NCBI RefSeq assembly: GCF_932274485.2
Contig: NC_065880.2
Span: forward strand, 6,673,695-6,737,694
DNA from: Patella vulgata
Lineage: Eukaryota > Mollusca > Gastropoda > Patellidae
DNA: 64,000 nucleotides
Direction of reading: 5' to 3'
The notes below the pieces were generated by a model. It ran no database searches and had not been told where the DNA came from. It saw nothing but the letters and a program-made list of their open reading frames with translations. Shown here piece after piece: positions 43,151 to 56,600 of the stretch. Within the stretch, counting starts at the first letter, position 1; the number at the start of each line of letters is the position of its first letter. A program made the translations under genes and the position numbers.

Positions 43151-43604
43151 GGAAATACCACGAATTAAATTTGCATCGTCTTAGATCAATGCCCATGTGG
43201 AGACTTAACCTCTCCCCCAAACTTTTAATCCTAACCCTGGCTCACAGTTGGCATTCATTCTATAAGTTAAATTTCATAAATGAACAACTATTGGAAGCCA
43301 ATGAGAACAGACTGATAGATTTATATTCCCTAAACTGAACCGGCGATTGAAATGAACATTATTTTGATTATAAAATTACCCAGTTGCTTAGGGCATACTG
43401 GAGTTATGTCCCCTTATTGAAGTCGCGCCATTATATAACTAAGCGAACTTATTGTCTTTTGTATATAGCCCTGAAGACACTGTAATTAAATGTTATTAAA
43501 ATACAGATTTTTCCATCCACATCTTAGTGGTTTTGGTATATAGATCATATATATACCAAAACGACTTTGGGGGGGGGGGGATACGTAGGTTAATTATGCC
43601 ACAC
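43150..43604. other. No supported gene
   Basis: An 82-codon frame (43090-43338) begins inside the hAT copy and shows no domain. A small palindrome, TTGGTATATAGATCATATAT then ATACCAA, lies at 43530-43560, followed by a poly-G run. Confidence 0.4.
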
Positions 43605-44043
43605 TTAAAGGGCCAATCCCGATAATATTCTGGAGAATAAAACTTCTTAATTTTGTATTAAAATCCCTTTAAATCCTCTACCGAGCAACTACCTTAATAT
43701 TTGTGATACGTTTTCGAACAACTTAAACCCGTCAGTCTTCATCTGGAAATGGAGTCCTAAGCTGCATTATGAGGTGTCTGGAAAAATCAGACTTTTATTT
43801 TATAAAAATAATGTGTATTTAAAATTTACCTTTCGTTATCAAGTACAACGCATGGGTCATTCATTGCATAGACCTCTAAAGGACCCGGAAAAAATTGACC
43901 CGAAATCTTAAAAGGGTTAGGTGTCTGGATAAGCAGTTTTGACATTCAAGTAAAAACGACTCAATATATTTGGGCGCTTAAATTTCACATGTTCTCTGAC
44001 TTTTATTTTTGAGACTCTGTTCAAATCGGGATAGTCCCTTTAA
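43605..44043. mobile_element. TTAA-flanked non-autonomous element
   Basis: TTAA at 43605-43608 and 44040-44043. Ends AGGGCCAATCCCGAT and ATCGGGATAGTCCCT are inverted repeats. No transposase. The TTAA target is typical of the piggyBac superfamily; assignment is inferred. Confidence 0.7.
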
Positions 44044-44282
44044 AAAAGTGAAACCTACATCTACAGAAAATAATCTTAGTGACATCGGATTTTCCAAAAA
44101 CTGTGAGATGGCTGAGCTTTAAAAGTTGAAATGTATTCTACGAGGATAGCAGGGGCCCGGCGATTTGGTGACAAAAAAAAAGAAACAATATAAAGAAGAC
44201 CCATTTCCCAAAAATCTTGAAGCAAACTAGCCTAGTTTTCTATTTGATCTGCAACAACTTCATTTAGATTACTAATCTAGAT

Positions 44283-44572
44283 AGGAGTGTTGGATGGCTG
44301 AATGGTTAGCACGTGCGAGCTGCATCATAAAGTCTATCATTGAGTCAACTGGGCGGCGTGGTTTCGATTCCCCAGTTGTACGTGACAAGTAGTAGGGTCG
44401 CCTGTCCAACCTGTTGGTTTTCTCCGGGCCCTCCGGTTTCCTCCCACGGCTAAAGACCCCTACGCGCAAGCGAATTATGAAAATAAATTTGAACCATGTG
44501 TTAGTCCCGAAATGACCTAGTTTGTATCGAGTGGACGTTAAACCCCATTTCTCCCCCTCACTCCAGATTTGG
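44283..44572 (+). mobile_element. SINE-A copy, full length
   Basis: GTTGGATGGCTGAATGGTTA to GAGTGGACGTTAAACCCC and CT tail. A short duplicated GATTTGGGGGAGGGC word follows (44566-44610). Confidence 0.88.
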
Positions 44573-44629
44573 GGGAGGGCATGCAGATTTTGGGGGAGGG
44601 CGTGCAGATAGTAAGTTGTCTGTAGTTCA

Positions 44630-44778
44630 GATTGGTTTTCTTCGGGTCCCCCGGTTTCCTCCCACTGCTAAAGATCCCTATGCGTAAGCGAATTATTGAA
44701 ATATAAATATGTTAGTCCCGAAATGACCCTCCCTCCCCCCTCTCTCTTTCCCCCTCTCTCTCTCCCCCTTTCTCTACT
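44630..44778 (+). mobile_element. SINE-A 3' fragment
   Basis: GGTTTTCTTCGGGTCCCCCG to TAGTCCCGAAATGACC and CT tail. Confidence 0.7.
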
Positions 44779-45167
44779 GCACATGACCATAAGCCCAATA
44801 TTGATTATATGGTAAAACTGATTTACATGGGGGGGGGGGGGGGAGGGGAGTGATTATCAAAAACATGCGCTTTTCATTTGTCGATTTATTAAAATTCCAC
44901 ATTATTTTACATACCATACTAAGTCAGTCCATCCCTGAAAAGGGTGGAGAAAAATAGGATGTTACAAATAACAAAATACGCCATATAAAATGTTAATTTG
45001 TGTAGAAAGATATGGTGTTAAAACGTGTTACAGGCATCCGTATTACATTCTAAATCTACAATTATCATATAAATTAACACTGGTATATTGATCGAGTACT
45101 TTACAGCTACAGGAAAGTTATGTTTAGTTCGAGGGAATGTGCGACAGGTTGAGAGCACTACTTAAAA

Positions 45168-45640
45168 CATATATTATGCAAGAGCTAAATCTGTCTATTG
45201 CATGTCTTTCATTAGGCCTGAAATGTTATCTAAATTATTAATTAGACATTAATTAACTTATTAAGACCATACTAAACTCTCGGTGGCATCGCTAGCCTGC
45301 GATATTTACTTGATTAGGATACCATTTGCTGCTCCACTTTCATTCTTGATTTAATCATGAAATGGTTAATCGAGACAATAATGTTTTGTATCCTACGGAC
45401 TTTAGCAATGACGATCGAGGGTAGACCGAAAATTCAATCGCTAAAAGCCCGGTTCAGAGTGGATCAATTTGACTGAAATTTTCCACAAATTCCCTTTACA
45501 TTATCTAGTTTTTATCTATTATAATGAGAACTGCCAGCTCTTTATCTAGTCTCCCATAATGTATGTTTAACTATTTTTTAGCTATTATAGCAAGAATGGC
45601 CAGCTCTACATCTAAATCTTACATAACACATCTTGAAAGT
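45168..45640 (+). mobile_element. MITE family A copy, most complete
   Basis: Start CATATATTATGCAAGAGCTA and end AGCTCTTTATCTAGTCTCCC + ATAATGTATG at 45570, an inverted pair. An extra diverged end piece (TATAGCAAGAATGGCCAGCT) follows to 45640. Confidence 0.8.
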
Positions 45641-45782
45641 ATTTACAATACAGTTAATTTTTTTTATTAGAATGAAAATATAATTTTTAAGGAAATAAAT
45701 AGATTTTCCATATTAACAAAAAAACAGATTTCTAATTAATATCTAACATATATTAAAAGTATCAATTATATACAAAAATTGG

Positions 45783-45925
45783 GGGTTGGATGGCCGAATG
45801 GTTAATACGCGCATGTTGTATCATAGGGTCTGTCATTGAGTCAACTGACGGGGATTCGATTCTCCGGTTGTATGTGACAGGGAGTAGGGTCGCCTGTTCA
45901 ACCTCGTGGGTTTTCTTTTTTCATT
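45783..45925 (+). mobile_element. SINE-A head fragment
   Basis: GGGTTGGATGGCCGAATGGT through GGTCGCCTGTTCAACCTCGT, then unrelated sequence. Confidence 0.75.
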
Positions 45926-46136
45926 TAACATGCGTAGGCTTTTTGAATAGGTCAAGTAAAATGACCCCAACAAACGTCGTACTGATTTGCCAAGAATATT
46001 TAATAAAATATAACTATAAATGATAGAATTTATTTATTAATAATATTAGACGGAAATTATCAATATATATAAAACTAAGCAACAAATACGAGTCTCTATA
46101 TTATCCATTATGTATCCTATATGTTCTATATTTATG

Positions 46137-46432
46137 TTTTTCCGGCGTGGTTCTCCCTTGTCAGTGATGCAGGACGGAGGGGCTCACAAGGAAAGCTGTC
46201 TAGTCGTTCGGATGGGACGAAAAATCGAGGTCCCGTGTACACATTGGCGTGCACGTAAAAGATCCCTTGGCAGTTGGAATTCGATATAAGAGTAGGCCGT
46301 AGTGCCGCTGTCCGGGCAAAATTTCCCTCATAGCACACTGTATGGCGTATGCCCGTCTTCATTAGCCCAGGTTAGGAGCAGAACAGTAGGACGTTAAACC
46401 CCATTTCATTTCATTTCATTTCATTTCTATAT
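46137..46432 (+). mobile_element. SINE-B copy, head truncated
   Basis: TTTTCCGGCGTGGTTCTCCC to GACGTTAAACCCCATTTCAT repeated four times. Confidence 0.9.
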
Positions 46433-46960
46433 TTATGTAATTAATATATTTTTATAATGTGTACATGTATCTAAATCAGAGAGATGGGTTACACATAGGC
46501 GTAGCCCCCAATCCAAATTCAGATTTAATGAATAAATATATTGTTTAGAAAAAAAAACCCTCACAAAAGAAAAAATAAATATCGAGTTAACCCATAAAGA
46601 AAATAAATATAAAAATACAAAATAAGTTGTATTCCGATATATAATTAACAAGGTTTTATATACAAAAGAATATTGGAAAGATAAATGTTTTCATAAAAGT
46701 ATAAATGAAAATATCACCACTCGCAAAAGCAATATTAAAAATACAGTTGGATGTCTTATCAAAAAAAAAGAAGAAAATATCACAATTCACAAAAGCAGTA
46801 TTGAAAATACAGTTGGATGTCTTGTCAGAAAAAAAAATTCTATATACATGATGGGGTTATTAGTCTGAATACAAACAGTGTTTAATAATAGCATTATCTG
46901 AACGACATTCAAAGATGATATTTAATTTAAAACTAAATATATTTTTCAGATATATATGAT
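46433..46960. other. AT-rich flank downstream of receptor 2
   Basis: Contains a 65-bp-spaced direct repeat at about 46705-46835 (AAAATACAGTTGGATGTCTT twice). No gene seen. Confidence 0.45.
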
Positions 46961-46961
46961 C

Positions 46962-47372
46962 TTTACTGATATATCGTCTTTCAGATAGAAATACTTTTTA
47001 CAGACATATACCGACTTTCAGATAGAAATACTGTTTACAGAAATATACCGACTTTCAGATAGAAATACTGTTTACAGACATATACCGACTTTCAGATAGA
47101 AATGATCATTACTGATATATCGACTTTCAGATAGAAATGATCTTTACTGATATATCGTCTTTCAGATAGAAATACTTTTTACAGATATATACCGACTTTC
47201 AGATAGAAATACTGTTTACAGACATATACCGACTTTCAGATAGAAATACTGTTTACAGACATATACCGACTTTCAGATAGAAATGATCTTTACTGATATA
47301 TCGACTTTCAGATAGAAATGATCTTTACTGATATACCGACTTTCAGATAGAAATGATTTTTATGGACAATGT
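46962..47372. repeat. Tandem repeat, ~37-bp unit, about 11 copies, in the 3' flank/UTR of receptor 2
   Basis: Unit CTTTCAGATAGAAATACTGT then TTACAGACATATACCGA, with GATCTTTACTGATATATCG variants arranged in blocks. Confidence 0.9.
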
Positions 47373-47393
47373 TTCACCTTTCTGTGTCCAAAT

Positions 47394-47430
47394 TTAGAAG
47401 TCTGTTGGTAACGTCTGCTTCGACTTGGAC
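47394..47430 (-). CDS. Receptor 2 exon 9: short cytoplasmic tail
   Basis: 12 codons including TAA (47396-47394), acceptor ATTGTTGTAG. Translates SKSKQTLPTDF after the split Arg codon. Its smallness makes an alternative last exon possible. Confidence 0.6.
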
Positions 47431-48980
47431 CTACAACAATAAAATACATTTAAATAGAACATAAAGCTACGACAACCCGCGGCTTATTTATCATCGATGA
47501 ATATATGTATATCAGATTACAACGGATGGATGTGGAGGGATAGATCTATTTGTTAAGGCCAACTCAATTTTCGTCAAGGTCACTGAGATGTAAGGTTATG
47601 GCACGTGATTGTGGGTTAGGGTTAGGGTAAGCGTTAGGCCTTATCATTTAGCAATAACCGGAAGTGAAGATGGTTTAGGTTTTAAAAACCTTAGATGGAT
47701 GCCACAATATTTAACTTTGCATAACAACTCGTTTTGTACTTTTTATTATTTTTTTCTTTATAATTAAATGAGGCAAAAGAAGTTTTGTGTACGGCACACA
47801 ATCGCGGACGATACTTCTGTGACGGAAATCGTCGTTATGTGCGTTGTGTATACTGTCCAGCAAATTGACGTTACCGAGAAATCGAGCTGTGGTAATATAT
47901 AACTCGTGATATGTGCAGGCCTTTAAAATGGGTTGTACTTGAATTGAGTGTGGGATTTATATTGCCACTCCCTCTACATCACTATTGAAGCCCCCATCAC
48001 ACCAAAGCTCGATCTAAAGCAACTGGAATTATTTTGAGTCGCGTTGTTAAGCCCCCGTCAGGCCTGGGTGGCGTCCTTACTGCGCTGCTGCGACTGTACG
48101 GGGACCAGAAAATGCACAGGGTCGCCGGCAAACGTGAACACAACGGGATAAAATGTCCCAAAAAATTACAAACATGAAAAAAGTCGCCTTCTCACAGCTT
48201 TCCAGGTCAGATCGCACAACCTTGGCGTTTGTTTTGAACATGCTCAAAACAAACGTCGTGACTCGGCGATCATTGGCGACAACGGCGACCACAGCGCGAT
48301 ATCTGGCGTTTCCATCACGCTTTTACCACGCTAATGACGATCTTGACGCGCTCTGAGACCATTTTCCGTCGCCGTAGCAGCGCAGTAAGGACGCCACTCC
48401 GGTCTGACGGGGGTATAAAGCTGGTGAAGGTCTTCGTGGATCGTGTTGCTCGTGCTGAGAGCGTGTTAGGTTCTTGTTTGATTGTATCGTCATCGTGTAG
48501 TTACCGAGTCTGGTTGAAGTAATTTCATCAAATTTGTACTCCAACTATACGCGACCTGCTAGAAATTATGAGTCTCCTTGGATCGCCAAATCTTTTAGAT
48601 CTGAACACATCGAGCTTTGGTCTGACGGCGGGCTTATTGTAGTCTCGGTCACCCAGAACATCTTGTTTTAGGAATAGTGTCCTCTCTTGGACTTCGTTTA
48701 TGATATTGTAAAAGATCGGATAATCTAGCCAATGACCTATTATTCTGAAATGTTGCGAATAATATTTTTTCTGGACGATAAGACTATATGACTGAGGGCC
48801 GATGAAGTATTTAGTGTATGGATCTTACCGTTTACATCTCCAGATGACTATCACCAGCAGAGCTAGCAGAAGAAGTCCACCAACTACACCAGCAGCAATA
48901 GCTATTGTATCACTTCCTGAAATATAATCATGATAGAGAATTGAACAACATAGAACATTTTTCAATATTCACAGGAACGA

Positions 48981-49021
<41 letters not shown>

Positions 49022-50510
49022 GCCAGTTGACTCAATGACAGATACAACGCGCACGCGCTAACCATTCGGCCATCCAATCCCCCGAACTGAAAATAAATAT
49101 CGAACCGAAATCATGGCGGCGAGGGGACCCGTTGTCCCATTTGTTAATAAACCAGACTAAAAATCCTCCAAATTATCAACGCCCGGCAAAGAAGAGCGGA
49201 CATCATAAAATAAAAAAAAATAAAATGGACAGATATTTCTCTTTTGACAGAAAAAGAAAAATATTTGACTAAAACATTTCTGAGTTGGAGGGGTGCGTCA
49301 TGTTGTCTCTGTTTTATAATAAACACAGTTGATTAAGTTATTAACGCCCAGTGTTACATAATAACAGGTGTCATAGACGCTTCCTATCATCTTGACACGC
49401 GAAAGTGATTTTAAACCTGTCTACTATCGACACCTCTAGAGGTCTTATGTTATTATGCAGTCTTAAATTTAACTTGTTGGCATGTCTTATTTAAACTTTC
49501 TTTGATGATAGGCAAACTGTATTAAATGTTAAATCTGATACGATACATGATACATTAACCAAATGTCTAATAAGATTCCTTTGTCTGGAAGGGTTTATAA
49601 ACCCAGATAACAAACGAATCGACAGTTAGGTCCGGCGAGGACACGAGAGCGGGGCGAGACGGAATGAGGGAGAGCGTATTTGTGCCAAGCTAGGACATGG
49701 CTCATTCAATACAAGTTAGTTCTGGATGTCTTTAACATTACGATGTTTGTACTTGATATGTAAGAAGCAGAGAATACAAGTATTAGACGATGTTGAACTA
49801 GTCCTGTCATCTGAACTTGATTAAAGAACCAATACTGTCACACAAATACAAATACTGATAGTTTTCGTGTTAGTGCGGCTTAGCTATCATTTCATTTTCA
49901 TATTAGAAGTCCAACAATGAGGGTAGTTAAACGCCATATTCTAACGCACTAATGTTGGGGGAATACCCTATATGGGATAAATGAAGGCACATGAAATGAG
50001 AGAGAAATGAAAATGAAATAAAATAGGGTTTAACGTCCTACTGTTCTGCTCCTAAATGGGCTAATGAAGACGGGCATGCGCCATACAGTGTGCTATGAGG
50101 GAAATTTTGCCCGGACAGCTGCACTACGGCCTACTCTTATATCGAATTCCAACTGTCAAGGGATCTTTTACGTGCACGCCAATGTGTACACGGGACCTCG
50201 GGTTTTCGTCCCACCAGAACGGCTAGACAGCTGTCCTTGTCAGGCCCTCCGTCCTGCATCACTGACAACTGATTCTGGTTGGGTTTAGTATACTTTATAA
50301 CATACTAAAAGCTTACCAAAGTAGGACCCCCGGAAAAGTTTTTTTTTTCAAGATGGCGTCAAATTAATGGTCACTGAAACGTCTTAAAATGATCATAACT
50401 ATGTAACTATGAACTCAAATTTGATGATCTTGGTGTCATGGGGAACCACGCCGGAAAATCTGGATGAACTTTCTCGGCCAATGCAGGGATCGAACACCCG
50501 ACCTCAGAGA

Positions 50511-50543
<33 letters not shown>

Positions 50544-50609
50544 TATCTTTTGCACACCCCTCTATAAATATAAGTAATATATCATTACACATGACAGTAT
50601 CTATCTATC

Positions 50610-50650
<41 letters not shown>

Positions 50651-53600
50651 GGGTAGCGAGCGAGAGAGAGAGAGAGAGAGGGGGAGAGAGCGAGCGAGAG
50701 AGAGAGAGAGTTTAGCAGTTGGAGGAAACTCAAGAGGTTGGACCCTACTCCTTGTCACGTACAATCGAGGAATCGACACACATGAATAGCTTATATAATA
50801 AGTTGTAGGCTATGATATAAATATAAGAGATAGAGAGAGAGAGAGAGAGAGATAAATGGGGTTTAACGTCCACTCGACACAAACTAGGTCATTTCGGGAC
50901 TAACATATGGTTTAATTTTATTTCAATAATTCGCTTGCGCGTAGGGGTCTTTAGCAGTGGGAGGAAATCGGAGGACCCGGAGAAAACCCACGAAGTTGGA
51001 CAGGCGACCCTACTCCTTGCCACGTACAACCGGGGATTCAAAACCACGCCAGTCGACTCAATGACAGACTTTATAATACAGCGCGCGCACGCTAACCATT
51101 CAGCCATCCAACCCCCCAATATAATTATAAGAGAATTTAACATTAGTATCATAAGCAAGTATATCATATTTAAATTCAAATTACCATCATCTCCAGTCAA
51201 TGCTCCGACTACAGGATAAATACACACATCTGAAAATAGATAAAAGTTTAGAAATGTGTACACGGGGCCCGGGTTTTTCGTCCCCTCCGAACGACTAGAC
51301 AGCTATCCTTGACCCTCCATCCTGCACCACTGACAAGAGTAAACCACGTCGGAAAATCCCAATGAACTTTCTCGGCCAATGTAGAGATCGAACACACCCC
51401 TGACCAGTCATACTCCTCGCAGTGTTTCGTTTGATTAGAGCTAATCCCACTTAACACTGCTGTAAACAAAGCGAATTCTTGTTGTAAATTATGACTGGTC
51501 AATAGTCCGATTAACAACCAATAGCTAACTGCGTAAAACACTACCAAAAATAGCTCCACATTGGACCAAATATGTTTACATAACGTTACGTCATGACTCA
51601 CGATTTTATTATGCCCAATTAACCAGTGCACAGCAGAATATTGCAGAAAACCTAATTGTGTGACAAACAAGGTTATCAGCTGTCAACACGGATATATAAT
51701 GTAAACAATATTGTTCTGAGACGAACAAGACTTTCACCGTTTTTAATACCTTAAATCACTGTCCAAAGTTTTAGGGAAGACCCCTGATAAAAAGAAGGGC
51801 TGTCATGTTGCTGTGCTTGTGGGTAGATTTGATTGAACGGGAAGAATAGACACACTCCCTCAAAAGCGCAAGTATCAGAAGCTAATCCAGCAATGGTCAG
51901 AGAGGGATTTCTCGGGCCATTGCTTCGGGAATATGCTGACCAGTATGTTTGCTCCTACTTTTCTTTCAATTTATATATTAAACCTTGCCTCATCCGTCCA
52001 GACAAAAAATAAAAAGTTTTGGCGTGGGTTCTATTTGTGCGTGGACTAGAAGCGAACATAGGCCTTGCAGGGAGTATGCATCACAACAAGGATCATTATG
52101 CTACAGCATCATGATAATTATTAATTACAATTATATCCCAAAATCAATAATAAAAAAACTGACCGTTTTCTGTATCTTGTATTTCCGTACAGCCATCACA
52201 GTCAACATTCACTCCTTTACCTGCAATAAAGTTACATTTAATGCGCTTAATAATTGCGCCGTCTTTATCAAGCAAAACATGTTTTATTTCGCCGTATCCG
52301 AACGACAAGCCATGTTTCCTTGTCAGGCCTTTCATCGGGATTTTCCGGCGTGGATTCCCCTTGTCAGAGGTGCAGGATTGTGGGCATAACAGGGACAGCT
52401 TTCTAGTCGTTATGATGGGACGAAAAACCCATGTTCCGTTTACACATTGGCGTGCACGTAAAAGATCCCTTGACAGTTGGAATTCGATATAAGAGTAGAC
52501 CATAATGACGCTGTCCTGGCAAAATGTTCCTCATTGCACACTGCATGGCTTTTGCCCATCTTCATTAGCACAGTCGTGGCAGAACAGTAGTACATTAAAC
52601 CCCATTTCTTTTCATTTATACTTCTGCATTTAATATGCATACGTAAACTGATTTGTATCTGTGGATACTTGGGACTGCTTCTTTAAACATCTTGGTGATA
52701 GTAGCGGCCTAGCGAATATCTACTTCTGATGAATTTGAGCCGAACAGTGAGACGTTAAACCAGAGAACGCTAAATCGGAGACGATCCTGCACATATGACG
52801 TCTTATGTAGACTGTGGGTTAGTGCTAGGATAAGGGTTAGGCTTGGTTCGGGGTTAGGGTTAGCGTTAGCCCTGTTTACATCTCGAGACTATGACAAAAT
52901 CTGCAGGTTCTAACCCTAACCCTGGCCATATGACGTCATATGCGCTAAAATGTCCAGGACCGTCTCCGATCTAGTGTTCTCCCGTTTAACCCCATTTCAT
53001 TCATTTTATATTTTTTTCATAGTTATGAACCTGTTTGATATGTCACAGTGTGTTGGTGAATGATGGTCTACGAGATTTATTAACAGTGACAGTTTTGATT
53101 TATTTTTGGTAACAATTTTGATATATTTTTTTAAATATTTAAACTGGAGTGGTGTTAACTGAAATGAAATGAAATGGGGTTTAACGTCCTACTGTTCTGG
53201 TGGTGTTAACTGGGTTGGTGGTTAATTATCGCCATTACTCTGAGGAAGTTTCTTTCTGATTACTGATTGAGACAATCTGGTTAAAACACAGATCCTATTT
53301 CGTTTCGTTTTTATAGTTCACAATTTCGTTTTACTTGTCTTAACTTCACTAGGATCTGGAAGAGTTGTTATATAACCCGTCGTTCTGGATGGCGTGAGGG
53401 ATTAGCCAATGAAACGGTCTGTTATGGCCGGTTTTTGCGTGAGGTGCACGGGAATGTGGGTAACCCACCCGAAACATCAACGCGTATTGGTTAATCAAAT
53501 GTCTAACGTCATAGGGTAAAAAAACCCCCTAAACAGTCGCATGAAATCTCACGTGACTTTCCACAAACATTCGGTCAGATCGTCATGTAGTAGAGGCCAT

Positions 53601-56600
53601 CGCAAGTACAAACAAACGAAACGAAATAATATTAAATAAAGGGTGGGTGGGGGTGCTGATAATTGCATTGTTAAATCCCATTGTTAAAGAGTAAAAATAT
53701 TGCTGTAACTGTTGTTATTGGTAGTCCTTTTCCGTCTTTTGGAGAATCGTATTCCGTACTATTTTGAGCTAGAACTATAACGTGTTAGTATATATTTCTC
53801 ACAATGCAACATTTTTGTAAACAGAGACAAGCCAACATGATATGAAGTATTTACAGATTTTAAAAACCAAGACAAATTCCCAGACTGATTTTTCTCTCTA
53901 TATTCACCATGCTATTGATTGTATTATAGCAAGTTTTAATCATCTAGATGATCTTAAATCTTACAAGACAAACCTGCGGACAAGACAAAATGTAGACATT
54001 GCAAAAAGTAAACAAATATCAAATCAAAGTAATGGTTCCGGGATTATATTGTCGATAACAGGAACAACCGAACAACATAAAACAGACCAACAATAGGTTA
54101 TAGACAGACAAGTGGGGTCGATTGTCGGTAAAAGGAACAACGTGCAGCAGACCAACAATAGGTTATAGACAGACAATTGGGGTTAAATCTTAGATAATAA
54201 CAGCCATAGCCTAACTTACCACTGTTGAACCTTATAATAACGACATCATCTGTTCTTGCCAGTAAATTATTCATATGAACGTCAATGGGTACCGAGCTGA
54301 CTCTACTGGCTGTTGCGTACGATTCAACGCCAGATTGTGCTTGACAATCACTAGGAATACTGGTATCGCTTGAGGATATATTAAACTGGCAGCAGGTATC
54401 TGGATGTAAGATCAGCTGATACACGGTGATGGTAACAGTTGATGCTACCGACGTTACTCTGCATTTACAGTCCATCTTAGTGCCAGGCGTGCGAGTACTC
54501 CCGTTGTAATGTAGAAAAGCTTCACCAAATCCCACAACAGATGATGGAGTCATCACATTGATGATACTGGTTTCTGAAGGATAAAATCCAAAATCCAAAC
54601 TAAGGCTTTATAATGTAAGCTTATACAGGAGAGAGTGAGAGAGAGGATAGAGAGAGAGGGATAGAGAGAGAGAGTGAGAGAGAGGGATAGAGAGAGAGAG
54701 GATAGAGAGAGAGAGAGAGGGATAGAGAGAGAGTGAGAGAGAGGGATAGAGAGAGAGAGGGATAGAGAGAGAGTGAGAGAGAGGGATAGAGAGAGAGAGG
54801 ATAGAGAGAGAGAGAGAGGGATAGAGAGAGAGTGAGAGAGGGAGAGAGAGAAAGAGAGAGGATAGAGAGAGAGAGAGGGAGAGAGAGGGAGAGAGAGAGA
54901 GATTAGGTCACTTCGGGACTAACATGCGGTTTAATTGCATTTCAATAATTTATTAGCAGCGGGAGAGAGGGAGAGAGAGAGAGAGAGAGAGAGATTAGGT
55001 CACTTCGGGACTAACATGCGGTTTAATTGCATTTCAATAATTTATTAGCAGCGGGGAAAAGGCGAAGTTTTCAATCCGTGAATTGATGGACCAGTTTATG
55101 TAAATGCGTACACAAATATTTCTTATCTGAATAATATATGCACCTGACCTGCTAAAGTTTCATTTTGTAAATATTTTTTTAAATCTTTAAACTCTTGTCA
55201 TTAAGATAAGCAGAATGATTCGGACCGTCGAGACAAAATGCACATATTGTTCTAACAGTAACACCGCTCAATGAAATCGGCAAACCGCAATGATGATGTT
55301 TGAACTTGAAATTGTCAATTTCTAAGCTGACAATATTGAATTACTAGCGCGATAACCGGCTTCGCCCGGGGCACAAAATCTTCTCGAAGGCTTTCCCGCT
55401 AGGTTATATCACCCGTTATTATTCTTAGTATTATTATCAAACCATAATAAACAGAGTTACCTTCCGTTAACCGGTAATTGCAGTCCAACGGAGGTATTTT
55501 GGCTGTGTAAAACTAATAAATGATCTCGACATTCATTTACAGTGATAACTGTGCTCAGAATGAAGTAATTTGAATGACATTTGAATGAAATTTTTTCAAT
55601 ATTTTAATTTTGTATTATCTATTTTTGAGCTATTATAGCATGAATGGTCAGCTCTTTATCTAAATATTCCATACAGTATCATTAATAATTTATATAACAT
55701 TTGAGGCCTAAAGACAAATCTGCAATAGGCAGATTTAGCTTTTGCATAATGCATGTAAAACACATTTGAACATTTGAACATTTGACATACAGAAATACAA
55801 TTATCGCTTTAACAACTTACCAGGAATGCACTCATATCGATAATAGGTATAGGTAGCGTTACCAGGGTTACTATATTGAGGCGTGTTTATACAAGACTGT
55901 CTGTACATACATTTCTTGAAGAGATCAGCCAGTTCTTCACGATCGAACCTGTGTAGTCTATCCTGATTCTGATAATTACAACATGATGTAACCGTGTTAC
56001 ACGTGGCTTTCTGACAAACAGGTGATTCATAATATCTATGTCCCCTATAAACTGTTAATGAACTCAATGCGATTACGCTTCCTTCCTTGCATTGTAGTGG
56101 GTGATCTGCGCATGCATGTGATCCATAGCAATTCTGGGATATCTGCACCGTCTTCCCACAAGCACCTGTTGGAAAAGAAAATCAGTGATTGAAAAATCAT
56201 TTATCGTAAGTCTGTAATCTTTTTTTAAAGTTTATTGGTTGGATTGAATGCTATCCCAGATAATCCAGGACTTTCAAAACACTACGAAGCGACCACAAGT
56301 GATCATACAAATTCTCTACCATGATTAGTAATGGATTAATTCGTTCTGGTATTTAAATACTCTTCAATACTACCATAATAAGTCACTGATTAATTCATAC
56401 GGTCTGTCATTGAGTCAACTGGCGGGGTTTCGATTCCCCGGTTGTACGTGACAAGGAGTAGGGTCGCCTGCCCAACCTCGTGGGTTTTCTCCGGGTCCTC
56501 CGGTTTCCCCCCACTGCTAAAGATCCCTACGCGCAAGCGAATGATTGAAATAAAATTGAACCATGTGTTAGTCCAGAAATGACCTAGTTTGTGTCGAGTG

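Noticed and set aside
43090-43338. 82-codon frame
   Set aside because: Begins inside a decayed hAT copy and shows no recognised domain.
48077-48544. Several frames on both strands
   Set aside because: They lie within the nested foldback element; mirrored arms produce mirrored frames.
47622-52930. GGGTTAGGGTTAG words resembling telomere repeat
   Set aside because: Only a few units, one set inside a MITE; no telomeric array.
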